Below are positions 54,844-63,690 of a stretch of DNA of 64,000 nucleotides, one piece after another. Positions within the stretch are counted from its first letter, which is position 1, and each line of letters begins with the position of its first letter. The notes below the pieces were generated by a model, which was given only the letters and a program-made list of their open reading frames with translations, was not told where the DNA came from and did not search any database. The position numbers were made by a program, and so were the translations under genes. The stretch is from Trichomonas vaginalis G3. Its lineage: Eukaryota > Parabasalia > Trichomonadida > Trichomonadidae. The stretch is from the NCBI RefSeq assembly GCF_026262505.1, contig NC_067206.1:32565896-32629895 (forward strand), written 5' to 3'.

Positions 54844-55170
54844 TCACTTACAAAAGTATTGCAACTCTTCCCATTGCTGTGCTTCACACAATAGTTCATA
54901 TTCTTCAGTATTGCTGCTGTCGCGCCAATCGTCAGAGTCAAAGTCACTGTCAAAATAAATGTTAGTAAGTTTTGACAAAGCTAATGAAACACGTTTACCG
55001 TTTGTATCGTATGCTTGTATAAACTTTCCATTCTTCATTCCTTCATAAACGCTCAAACTAACTTTACCCTTTCTCCCTCGTATCTGATAGAATGTATTTT
55101 CACGAGGAACGAAGAACAAATTCTTGAACTCATGACCGTTGTAGTTTGTTATCTCAATAGTTTTCGTCAT
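54844..55170 (-). CDS. Mav-D part: tip gene, 108 residues
   Basis: MTKTIEITNYNGHEFKNLFF, nearly identical to the Mav-B tip gene except for a short central block (SVYEGMKNGKFIQAYDTNGK). Acidic C-terminal half. The upstream non-coding stretch (AATGATATCACCACCCTCAC and beyond) is also shared with B, so the terminal module is recent common property. Confidence 0.72.
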   Translation of the reverse strand: MTKTIEITNYNGHEFKNLFFVPRENTFYQIRGRKGKVSLSVYEGMKNGKFIQAYDTNGKRVSLALSKLTNIYFDSDFDSDDWRDSSNTEEYELLCEAQQWEELQYFCK

Positions 55171-55235
55171 TTATATAAAAATTAATGATATCACCACCCT
55201 CACACGTATGAAAACATAGCACAAAAATAAATTTA

Positions 55236-55269
55236 GGTGAAGTGGTGAAATCTCACCTCTTTTTTCACC
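55236..55269. repeat. Nested stem, Mav-D version
   Basis: GGTGAA (55236) pairs with TTCACC (55264), enclosing GGTGAAATCTCACC (55244-55257). Same place and shape as the nested stem of Mav-B at 6670-6703, with matched sequence changes. Confidence 0.65.
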
Positions 55270-55298
55270 CGGTTTTTCACCCTGTTGAATTCATTGCT

Positions 55299-55535
55299 TT
55301 ATAACTCTCTTCCTTTCTCCAACTCTTCTAACTTCTTCTTAAGTTCAGCAATGTTGTCCTCATGAAGTTTAATCTTTCTCAAAATTCCTTCTTTATCTAA
55401 TGGTTGCTTTATCTTTCTAAACTGAACTCTACCATCCTTCATAGTATGAATGTAAAAACCTTCTGGAATAGTTCCTGATTTAATGTATTCTACCAAAAAC
55501 TTTTGTTTCATTGCTTCAGTGACTTTATTTGTCAT
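55299..55535 (-). CDS. Mav-D part: 78-residue protein with shared beta block and coiled coil
   Basis: ATG at 55535: MTNKVTEAMKQKFLVEYIKS, block GTIPEGFYIHTMKDGRVQFR with KIKQPL, then a charged helix (EDNIAELKKKLEELEKGREL). The block recurs in 57674-58102 of D and 52750-53334 of C. Function unknown. Confidence 0.55.
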   Translation of the reverse strand: MTNKVTEAMKQKFLVEYIKSGTIPEGFYIHTMKDGRVQFRKIKQPLDKEGILRKIKLHEDNIAELKKKLEELEKGREL

Positions 55536-55583
55536 TTCAATCAAATAAAAATTTTAATATTAAATAAAAATAACGTTATTTTT

Positions 55584-56042
55584 TCAGTAAGGAAACGCAG
55601 GAGTTTTATGATTTATTTGAGGAGTAGGTTCTGGTTTAAATGTTGGAGTCGGTTTAGGAGTTGACTTTTGAACAGGAGTTTGTACTTCCATAGGTTCAGG
55701 AGTCATTGAAGGTGTTGTTTGTGAAGGCGTTGGTTTTGACGTTGGTTTTGGAGTTTGTTTAACTTCAGCTACTTCAGTATTATTTACAACATTTGCTTTA
55801 TTTCTTTTCAACATCATAACTGCTCCTGCTGTAGCTAGCAAACCTAGTGGGAGACCATATCTTATATAAGGACTTGACCAAATGCTATTTTTGACAGGAG
55901 CTGGTGGAACACCTAACCTTGGTGAGACTGCTCTTTGCCATTGTGCAGCTCGTAAGAAATATTCAATAGGTGCTCCATAATCGTTTGGTAAAGTTTGTTT
56001 CATAGATGGTGAAGGTTCACGAGAGCTTGATGAAGAACTCAT
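55584..56042 (-). CDS. Mav-D part: 152-residue membrane protein with Pro/Thr-rich tail
   Basis: MSSSSSSREPSPSMKQTLPN, a folded-looking part (APIEYFLRAAQWQRAVSPRL), one membrane helix (YGLPLGLLATAGAVMMLKRN), then a long Pro/Thr/Lys tail (KPTPSQTTPSMTPEPMEVQT). The short Mav-C gene at 53354-53518 may hold a similar position. Possible virion membrane-associated or minor capsid protein. Confidence 0.5.
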   Translation of the reverse strand: MSSSSSSREPSPSMKQTLPNDYGAPIEYFLRAAQWQRAVSPRLGVPPAPVKNSIWSSPYIRYGLPLGLLATAGAVMMLKRNKANVVNNTEVAEVKQTPKPTSKPTPSQTTPSMTPEPMEVQTPVQKSTPKPTPTFKPEPTPQINHKTPAFPY

Positions 56043-56071
56043 TTATAAGCTTTAAAATAAACGTTCATCCT

Positions 56072-57646
56072 TTATTCCTCACTGTCGTCCGTAGCTAAGT
56101 TATAGTCATCTAATCTTATTATGGGGATGCCATTAGCACGCACCTGAATGGCAAAGCAACAATCCCTCATAAATCCAATAAGTGGCTTTGGTACATTTTC
56201 AGTTGCTAGTTCAATAGGTCCTTTAACAGACAATTTGTATGTTATTGGAGCAGTAGATGTTTGACCTTGCTGGAAGCAAAAGTCCACTTCTGTTGGAAAA
56301 CCACATAAGAAATGTGTGTTGTCATAGCTATCCCATTTCTGTTCCACACTACCATCATCCACCAATGACCTCATAACATCTTCATTAAATCCTATCATAT
56401 CATTGTTTGTATTGCAGGCGTTCGCAACCATTTCATAAAATACAGGTCCATATGATTTTTCGGGTTCTGCAGGCATATTTCCATAAGCTCCCATGGAAAG
56501 CTGAAGATATTTAAACTTAGGGTTCTCAAAATTAGCATAATAGTTGTCTTTCTTTCTAAATAGTGCCCAAATACTTTTAACATTAATAGGCGTATAAGCT
56601 GCTGTAAATGTTGCACTTGAACTATCTGTATTCTTTGAGAATGAACCGTCCATAGGAATCCAATCCATAACTTTAACAGGAAAACATAAAGCCTCGTTTG
56701 TATAATGTTCTACAAGTTCTGTATAAATGTTAGGGTCTAAAGAGAATGACTTTGGATGAATAAAACATTCATTAAAATCCATCTTTATTCGAAATAGTTG
56801 CTGGGTTACAGTTGTAATAGTAACTGTTCCACTAGCTTCTACTGACTTCGTTATCATAGTGAATGGTTCATTCCATGGAACAAATTTATTTGTCGGTGGA
56901 TTTGAATCTGAAGCAAATGCAACTTTAAGAGTTGGATTGAAAGCAATGATATCATTTACAGATATAGATGTGCATTGTAAGGCGTCGCTACTGAACTTTA
57001 CTTTAAGCTGAATGTTTCCTGAAAAAGCTGGAATAAATCGAATAGCTTCTAATGGAAGGAATCTTCTAACAGGAATTCTTAAACGAAGCTTAAAATCAAA
57101 TGATTTTCCTGCTGTAATTGGACCACTAACAATTTGTCCTGTTCTGCATGTTCCCGAATGACTCCATACATCTTCATGTCGAGTCTTTGAGAAAACATCT
57201 ACTTTCTTTATTTGTTCGGTAGTTTGTGAGTTTGAAGTTATATATGCTTCTTCTCTTGCGTTGTCTTGAGAATATACGATACGACCATTTGCAAGGATTT
57301 GATATCCAGCAACTGCATAGAAAGCGTCATCGAAACCAATCCAAAATCCTGGTGGGTTTGTTTTATTGGAACCTGAACCAATTTCTTTATCTGCAATAAA
57401 TTGACCTTCCATTTTATACGTAATGAATGTATTGTAAAGGTCCAACATATTTTCACCAGGAGGTGAGAGATTGAATGTTACCCATGTGTTATCTTTAGCA
57501 GTTCCAGGTTGTGATGGAATCTTTGCGTCAGAATATTTTCTATTAGTGTCACCAATTTGAACTGCATTGTCTATGATATCGAAATATGAGCGAATCTGAT
57601 GAATATGCTCTGCTGGAGTAAATTCGTTTAGCTGTTCGTTCTGCAT
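56072..57646 (-). CDS. Mav-D part: major capsid protein (double jelly-roll type)
   Basis: One open frame of 524 residues, MQNEQLNEFTPAEHIHQIRS. Segments typical of Polinton MCP: WVTFNLSPPGENMLDLYNTF, GFWIGFDDAFYAVAGYQILA, KLRLRIPVRRFLPLEAIRFI then GNIQLKVKF, IHPKSFSLDPNIYTELVEHY, and PITYKLSVKGPIELATENVP near the end. About 520 residues is the usual size for Polinton double jelly-roll capsid proteins. Subunits trimerise into capsomers of an icosahedral shell. Leader TTTTTATCTGAAGTAAA before the ATG. Confidence 0.78.
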   Translation of the reverse strand: MQNEQLNEFTPAEHIHQIRSYFDIIDNAVQIGDTNRKYSDAKIPSQPGTAKDNTWVTFNLSPPGENMLDLYNTFITYKMEGQFIADKEIGSGSNKTNPPGFWIGFDDAFYAVAGYQILANGRIVYSQDNAREEAYITSNSQTTEQIKKVDVFSKTRHEDVWSHSGTCRTGQIVSGPITAGKSFDFKLRLRIPVRRFLPLEAIRFIPAFSGNIQLKVKFSSDALQCTSISVNDIIAFNPTLKVAFASDSNPPTNKFVPWNEPFTMITKSVEASGTVTITTVTQQLFRIKMDFNECFIHPKSFSLDPNIYTELVEHYTNEALCFPVKVMDWIPMDGSFSKNTDSSSATFTAAYTPINVKSIWALFRKKDNYYANFENPKFKYLQLSMGAYGNMPAEPEKSYGPVFYEMVANACNTNNDMIGFNEDVMRSLVDDGSVEQKWDSYDNTHFLCGFPTEVDFCFQQGQTSTAPITYKLSVKGPIELATENVPKPLIGFMRDCCFAIQVRANGIPIIRLDDYNLATDDSEE

Positions 57647-57673
57647 GTATTTACTTCAGATAAAAATATCTAT

Positions 57674-58102
57674 TTACTTCATTATTCTCACTCTTCTTCT
57701 TGGCATTCGTGGTGGAAGTTGTTTCTTGACATTTTCAATGAACTGTACATTCTCTTTTGTCTCAACTTCTTTCACTGGCGGGTCAGGATTCTTTGACTCG
57801 GTTTGTTTTTCAATGAAATTCACGAACTTTGCAATAAGCTCTTGGTTCGTTATTGAAAGTACATCTGGCTTCTTTTCTTCTGGTTCTATTGACTTTTCAG
57901 TTTGAATAGAAGGCTTAACATGGGCTTCGCCCTCGGTGCCATGCACCTTAATACTGTCGCTTTCTGCATTCGCTAATGGAACCTTTCTTTTTCTTACGTA
58001 TATTTTACCATCTTTACTCTGACTTACGTAATAGAAAGGATGTTGTATTCCTCTTGCGTCATTTAATATAATAGACTCTCGCTCTGATTTTGACAAGCTC
58101 AT
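57674..58102 (-). CDS. Mav-D part: 142-residue protein with shared beta block, carrying a double hairpin
   Basis: MSLSKSERESIILNDARGIQ, then HPFYYVSQSKDGKIYVRKRK, the beta block shared with 55299-55535 and Mav-C 52750-53334. The peptide KVHGTEGEAHVK comes from the GC-rich double hairpin at 57922-57947. C-terminal helix and an Arg-rich end (LPPRMPRRRVRIMK), suitable for DNA or RNA contact. Probably a small core protein. Confidence 0.55.
   Translation of the reverse strand: MSLSKSERESIILNDARGIQHPFYYVSQSKDGKIYVRKRKVPLANAESDSIKVHGTEGEAHVKPSIQTEKSIEPEEKKPDVLSITNQELIAKFVNFIEKQTESKNPDPPVKEVETKENVQFIENVKKQLPPRMPRRRVRIMK
57922..57947. repeat. GC-rich double hairpin inside a gene
   Basis: GGGCTTCGCCC (57922-57932) and GGTGCCATGCACC (57935-57947), in frame in the 142-residue gene. 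Confidence 0.85.
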
Positions 58103-58147
58103 TTTACATCGGTTAAAGTTTTAATTTTGTTTTTTCTCTGCAGTCAA

Positions 58148-58411
58148 ATGACTCAGACAAACCCTACGGACAAGACCCAAGGGGTCATAGATGTTGAAGC
58201 ATTGAAGAAAGAAATTCGTGAGCAAATTTTATCCGAACTGAAGGAACAAAAACAAGAACAAAAGCCAGAGAGACCAAAGAGAAAACTTAGTGAAAAACAA
58301 CTTGCTGCATTAGCTGCTGGAAGACAAAAGAACCCACGTTTGCTGGCGAAGAAAGCTAGAGAAGAAGCTGAAGCAAAAGCTAGAGAAGAAGCTGAAGCAA
58401 AGAAAGAGTAA
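58148..58411 (+). CDS. Mav-D part: 87-residue highly charged helical protein
   Basis: ATG at 58148: MTQTNPTDKTQGVIDVEALK, helix KKEIREQILSELKEQKQEQK, basic part KRKLSEKQLAALAAGRQKNP, then AREEAEAKAREEAEAKKE repeats. Divergent from the 142-residue gene. No family recognised. Confidence 0.5.
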   Translation: MTQTNPTDKTQGVIDVEALKKEIREQILSELKEQKQEQKPERPKRKLSEKQLAALAAGRQKNPRLLAKKAREEAEAKAREEAEAKKE

Positions 58412-58435
58412 ATGTGTTATTTTTATCGGAACTAA

Positions 58436-59293
58436 ATGTATAGACAAATACCTTTATCTGTTGCGTTCAGTAGTGAAAACCCTGACGTCAAAATAAAGGG
58501 GAACAGAGTAACGTTTAAGTTTCCAACAGACTGGATTGTGAACATAAATGAAGAGAAGTACATTGGCATAACATCTATGTATATAACACGTGCTTTCAGA
58601 AAGGTTGACTTTATACTTCAAGTCGAGATAGAAAATGACGAACAGTCTTTAAGCGCCCAAAACATTCACATATACAAATACTTTAAAGATAGTACGACGT
58701 TAGAAGACTGTATAATTACATTTTACGAAAATTTTCAAAAGAAGTTTAACATGGATTTAGAAAAATTAAAACCTTTAGGTGATTTTCTTGCAGAACTGAA
58801 AGAAGAAGGAATTGTAGAAAGATTAATATCTTTTCATTACGAGTTTGTACCAAATGAAGATGGAACTCATGACTGTCAATTCATTGTATTCTCACCATTC
58901 AATGAAGTAGCTAAAAAGAAAGAAAATCCATTACGTATAAGATTTCAAATCTCTGAACCCAATGAAGACTTCAAAAATGTTTTCAATTATGATGCAATGC
59001 TTCCGAGGAAAAATGATTTTTCCGAAATTAGATTTCCAGGCATTTGGGATAGAAAGCAAGCTATATTATATTCAAACTTAAGTAAGGGAGTTGAAAATGA
59101 GTTCATTGGTCATACAAGAACTTCACCACATCCTAACCCTAAATACTATAAATTAACTGGCTTCAATCGTGAGTTTTGGATAGACATGTTCTCCACTCAT
59201 GACCATAACTGCCCAATGTTCTTACCTCCAGATGGGAAAGATTGTCTCTACATTGAAGCACAACTCTTAAATTCTACAATTGCTGTATTGTAA
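58436..59293 (+). CDS. Mav-D part: penton-like (minor capsid) candidate
   Basis: One open frame of 285 residues, MYRQIPLSVAFSSENPDVKI. Shares with Mav-A 4741-5781 and Mav-B 7478-8359 the opening beta pattern (VTFKFPTDWIVNINEEKYIG) and the closing NPKYYKLTGFNREFWIDMF and PPDGKDCLYIEAQLL (compare LPKDGKDGLIIEMIL in B). Follows the charged small gene by 24 bp. Structural role by family pattern. Confidence 0.55.
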   Translation: MYRQIPLSVAFSSENPDVKIKGNRVTFKFPTDWIVNINEEKYIGITSMYITRAFRKVDFILQVEIENDEQSLSAQNIHIYKYFKDSTTLEDCIITFYENFQKKFNMDLEKLKPLGDFLAELKEEGIVERLISFHYEFVPNEDGTHDCQFIVFSPFNEVAKKKENPLRIRFQISEPNEDFKNVFNYDAMLPRKNDFSEIRFPGIWDRKQAILYSNLSKGVENEFIGHTRTSPHPNPKYYKLTGFNREFWIDMFSTHDHNCPMFLPPDGKDCLYIEAQLLNSTIAVL

Positions 59294-59303
59294 ATGACCT
59301 CAT

Positions 59304-59328
59304 GGGCTTCGCCCTTGCCGCTAGCGGC
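59304..59328. repeat. GC-rich double hairpin between convergent genes
   Basis: GGGCTTCGCCC (59304-59314) and GCCGCTAGCGGC (59317-59328) in the 80-bp spacer between the penton-like gene and the end of PolB. Confidence 0.85.
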
Positions 59329-59374
59329 TTATTTTTATCACGAATGACCTCATTGCTGACAAAAATAAATGACC

Positions 59375-62300
59375 TCAGAACTTCAACTTACGAATAAAGC
59401 TTGTTTTAGTCGTTATTGAGAAGTTAAACTTTTCAGCAAAGCAAGGACTAGAAGACTTACATAAGTCAAATCCAATCTCTTGACCGTCATAAAGTGCTTT
59501 GTAAAGTTTCATTAAACTGAACTCAGAGTCTTTGTCATATGTTCCAACAGGTATGTGAATGTTCTTATCTTCATTGTAATAGCATTGTATAGCTTCAGGA
59601 AACATTTCATTTGCTGTTAAATCAAGGACGTCTTGTTTTACACCTTTACAACGTGCATGAAATGCAACTTCATTTAAATCGTTAGTGAGTAAGTCTATGT
59701 AGGTCTTCTTTCCACAAAATGTTGACTTGTATGCTAAACTTTGTTTTCCAGGTGTTATTTCTGCGAAGTCAGAATGAAATTGACCAAGGTTCTTTCCTAT
59801 AAGTTCTCTACCGTATCTCTTCTTAAACTCTGCTGCAAGCTTTGGTATGTCTTCATTGAAAATATGCATGCTATCACAGTCCTGGTAAAATATTTGAAGA
59901 CCCATATCTTCAGCAGTACAGAATACTTCACACATTATTCTCTTCGACATAGATAAGATATTAACACCAAGTGGACAGAAGTTAAAGTGTCTGCAAATGC
60001 TTTTCGTTAGCTTGAAAATAGTTTTATCTGAACCATCCAAACCTTCGAACTTCACTATATGGTTGTAGTTTCTGATGGCATATCTTATAGCATCTTTGTC
60101 ATTTACTATGGTTATTTTTGACTCAATAGGAGATAGAATAGTTTTGCCATAAATACTGTTCAGAATGAGCTTTATATTTTCTTGCAAAGGATTTCCTTCT
60201 TTCTTATACTTTAACCTTAACTCAAACAACTTCTTTACTTCATCTCTTATTCTAATATCTCTGTTTCCATCGTAATAGTATCCTTGCAACACTTCACATT
60301 TGACACTTTGATATTTTATGAGGTCTTGTAATGTTATATGGTCAACATACATTAAACAGCAAGTGTTTGAACTTCTGGGAACGTTAAGTTCTGGATTTAG
60401 TTCAGGGTCACAAACTATTAAAGGAAAGTGTCTATGTATTCCAATCTCTGTTATCTTAATGAGAACAAAGAAGCCAGACATAAACTTTTCACCAATGGGT
60501 TCCTTTTGGTCGTCATCGAATAAATGTCTCATGAGATACTCTGTGCTTAACATTTCTTTCTTCATAACCTTTGGAATACCTTCTAAAGTATAAAGTCTTG
60601 CTATAGCTGATGGATATAATGAAACAGCGTCGAAATCAGCAATGAGTTTCTCTTTACTCTTTTGTTTAATGTTATCTGACAGCATACATCTTCCACCTTG
60701 AATACAGCGTGAAATAAATTCTCTTGGTTTATTTGAGAGGTCATATAAATTTCCATTCGGGAAGTACACTCTGTTCTCAAATAATTTGTTAGCAATAGAA
60801 CAAATACTAACGTAGTCATAAACGTTTAAATCAAATTCTTTCAATATGTCATTGCGGAACTTAACAAAACCTTCTCTTAAAATTCTTACATCTTGTTTGC
60901 AATAAAATGTGCTATACTTTTCTAAGTCGAAGTGGCTCTCATCTATTCTGCAACCTTTGATGGAATCTATGTTTTTCATGAATGTATCCGCATCCTGGAT
61001 AAACTTACACGCTTCAGAAATGACACCAGTTCTGTTGTCATTTGCTAACAAAACACTGCTGTAGTAGTTGTATGGAAATACTTCTTTCGGTCCTGTTTGT
61101 AAGTTAAACATAGCAGGAAATAGTTTAAGCTTCTTATTTATAACACTGTAAGAGTCTTTTATAATAATTGCCCTTCCTTTATATAAGCCAGTTATTTGCA
61201 TTGTTCGTGAACCTTTAATGATGGGAGTTCCTTTCACTTCTGTCATGTGTCTTAAGATGAAGTTTATATCATAACTGAGGTTCTGGAAATATATTAAACT
61301 CTTGTCAGGAAGTCGTTCCAAAAATTCTGTTGCACAGTTCTGACCCCAAATGCTTTCACTCACTGAACCATCTTCACCGTCATAACAAATGTTAAAAGCT
61401 TTATGAAAGCCATCGGTACTGCACTCAAAGTCAGCAAAGAAAACGTGCTCAGGAATGAACTTACATTTAGCTTTATTTACTTCTTTTGACTCGGCTTTCT
61501 TCTTCAGTTGTACACAATACTTTGGAGCATATGTCAAATCTTTAAATGGTGCAAGGTTCTGTTTATATAAGTCAGTCGTATATGTGAAAAGTTCTCCATA
61601 AGAAATAGGTTCGAAATATTTGCACTCCCACAATGTTTTCATAACATCCCATAACGGTGTTGTTCTATCATAACGAACAATATATTTGTTCTCTCTCTTT
61701 GTATAAATCTTCATCTGTTTCTCAATGTTCATTCCACCACACTCCTTCAAGATTTCTATATAGTTGCGAATGAAATATGTTGTCATTGGTAATCTTTCAT
61801 TTAGCATGTAGTGGTCTTCAACAAGAAGTAAGTCAATAGTTCGAACAGTTTCACATTCTTTTGGTATATATCTCTTTATTTCATTATGTCTTGAGTCATT
61901 GAAGTAACCAATGGTAACATTAAATGCTATACCTGTTGCATCAGAAATTTCTTGTACTTTACTTTGAGGAAAGTCTCTAACACGAATGACTTCTCTCATG
62001 TGGTCAATAGTCTCTCCATCTACTCCAGCCTGAATGCAAGCATAAACGAAACAATTGTCTTCTGTCATAAGTGCTGCAGTTCTTTTGTTAAGTTCATTGA
62101 AGATTTGGTAGCGCTCAAGATTTATAGGTAATGTGCAAAGATACTTCCAGAACTGACCGCTTCTCTTCTTATAAAACTTCTTTTCACCATTATCTTTCCA
62201 AAAGCTTTCTATAAGTGCTGGGTTTCCTGTTTGCTTAAGAGCTTCCAAAATGGCTTTCTGGTCATTTGTCAGTGTGCTTTCATCTCTATATGGTCTCTTT

Positions 62301-62657
62301 TTTGGCTTTCCTTTCTTTACATCTGACATCGTTAAGCCTTCATATTCTGTTAAATCATACATCTTTATTTCGGTAAGATTCTTTATGTTTGTCAAGAAGA
62401 AGTCATAGTGCACGTCTATGATATAAGTCAATAGCAACGTCATTTAAAGGAAATGCTCTTGCATGGACTTCGTCCTCGCCGCGTTGCGGCTTTATGAACT
62501 CATGAATTCTATCATAACTTATTGCACCATTATAGTCATTGAGGATGTCAGCGAGTGCTTTTTTGTTTGTCGCGTAATGAATTGCAACATCTATGTTAGC
62601 TTCTGTAAGAAGTTGTTTTATTTCCGAGTGTTCTAACTTAGACAACTTCCGATACAT
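59375..62657 (-). CDS. Mav-D part: protein-primed PolB region with proofreading domain
   Basis: ATG at 62657 gives MYRKLSKLEHSEIKQLLTEA, a SAP-like two-helix pattern. Further on are Exo I FFADFECSTD, Exo II YFQNLSYDINFI, Exo III FYCKQDVRILREG; Pol A ADFDAVSLYPSAI, Pol B KLILNSIYGKTI, Pol C IFYQDCDSMHIF. Same lineage as Mav-A. Replicates element DNA from a protein primer in the family. A double hairpin (62465-62490) lies near the N-terminal part. Confidence 0.88.
62465..62490. repeat. GC-rich double hairpin inside the PolB region
   Basis: GGACTTCGTCC (62465-62475) and GCCGCGTTGCGGC (62478-62490). The coding strand reads KPQRGEDEV across it, close to RPQSGEGEA from the Mav-B hairpin. Confidence 0.85.
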
Positions 62658-62746
62658 CTTTAGTAGGAAATAAAAAAATATTTTTTGAAAAAATTAGATT
62701 AGATTTTTTAAGTTATTTTTCAAAATAATTTAATATTTTTATTTTA

Positions 62747-63256
62747 ATGAAACACATGCAAGATTGCAAGTTCTTTTCATACAATGCTCTCGCTACTGCC
62801 ATCAAGAATGAGTTCAATGGTGCTTCAAATGTTAATGTTATCTTTAACAAGAAGTTTGTGAAAGAATCTAAGTTTGGTCAGTATGTCAGACCATTAGCTA
62901 TCGTCATTGACCGCAAACGTTATACTTCACAAGAGTTAGCAGTAGTTTTGAAACAAAAGAGTTTCTTCGTGAATGTCAAAGATACACACTATACTGTCAT
63001 AAAGAACTCTAACATTGACTTCTTCAGTATTGCTTTAAATCTTTCCGAACAGAAAGAATATAAGAAGGCGCCTTGCGCCGAGATGGACTCAAAGAGCCCT
63101 CCAGGTGAAACAAATGTGAAATATTATCCTTCATCTCTGAAGACAATAACGAACAAAGATGTTATACAGAAATTCTTACCAAAGGTTGAAGAAGCTTCTA
63201 TTGACATTGACGAAGGAAGTGAAATGGTTGAAGAAATTGACCCTGAAGCTTTATAA
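62747..63256 (+). CDS. Mav-D part: 169-residue unknown protein
   Basis: MKHMQDCKFFSYNALATAIK, then FGQYVRPLAIVIDRKRYTSQ, FFVNVKDTHYTVIKNSNIDF, and an acidic end (DIDEGSEMVEEIDPEAL). The GC-rich hairpin pair at 63067-63099 codes KAPCAEMDSKSP in frame. Divergent from PolB across an A/T-rich 90-bp spacer. The N-terminal helix plus beta pattern could be a DNA-binding domain; not recognised. Confidence 0.5.
   Translation: MKHMQDCKFFSYNALATAIKNEFNGASNVNVIFNKKFVKESKFGQYVRPLAIVIDRKRYTSQELAVVLKQKSFFVNVKDTHYTVIKNSNIDFFSIALNLSEQKEYKKAPCAEMDSKSPPGETNVKYYPSSLKTITNKDVIQKFLPKVEEASIDIDEGSEMVEEIDPEAL
63067..63099. repeat. GC-rich hairpin pair inside a gene
   Basis: GGCGCCTTGCGCC (63067-63079) and GGACTCAAAGAGCCC (63085-63099, one mismatch), in frame in the 169-residue gene. 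Confidence 0.78.
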
Positions 63257-63690
63257 GAAAATTTATTTTTGAATAACTGATGGTGTCACCACGTCACCAT
63301 GTCACCAGGTTAATTAACTTCTTTTAAAAATGATGACAACATGACATTTTGACAACAGTCCTGGAAACAAATGTTTACGTTAATGTTTTCACGAATGTTT
63401 TCAGTTGTGATGGAATATATCTAACCCTCCCGTTAACTAATAAACTTGACGATCAGACGATTCTCTCTTCGTCGATTATGATCGACATGGAGCGTTTATG
63501 GAAACAATTAAATGGTAAAAACAAAATAAACTTGACGATCAGACGATTCTCTCTTCGTCGATTATGATCGACATGGAGCGTTTATGGAAACAATTAAATG
63601 GTAAAAACAAAATAAACTTGACGGAGTGTTTTGTTTTTATCATGGTTTTCTCCACTATGGTCCTAATGTGGCACCCGACGAGATTTTTTT
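63257..63690. other. Non-coding spacer with TCACC motifs and an 86-bp tandem repeat
   Basis: GTCACC occurs four times within 63275-63306. From 63444 an 86-bp unit starting ACTTGACGATCAGACGATTC is repeated twice (second from 63530) and restarts briefly near 63616. Short frames here follow the repeat and are not supported as genes. Confidence 0.7.
63444..63624. repeat. 86-bp tandem repeat, two copies plus a start of a third
   Basis: The two full copies look identical. GATCGAC/GTCGATT-type inverted motifs occur inside each unit. Confidence 0.9.
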
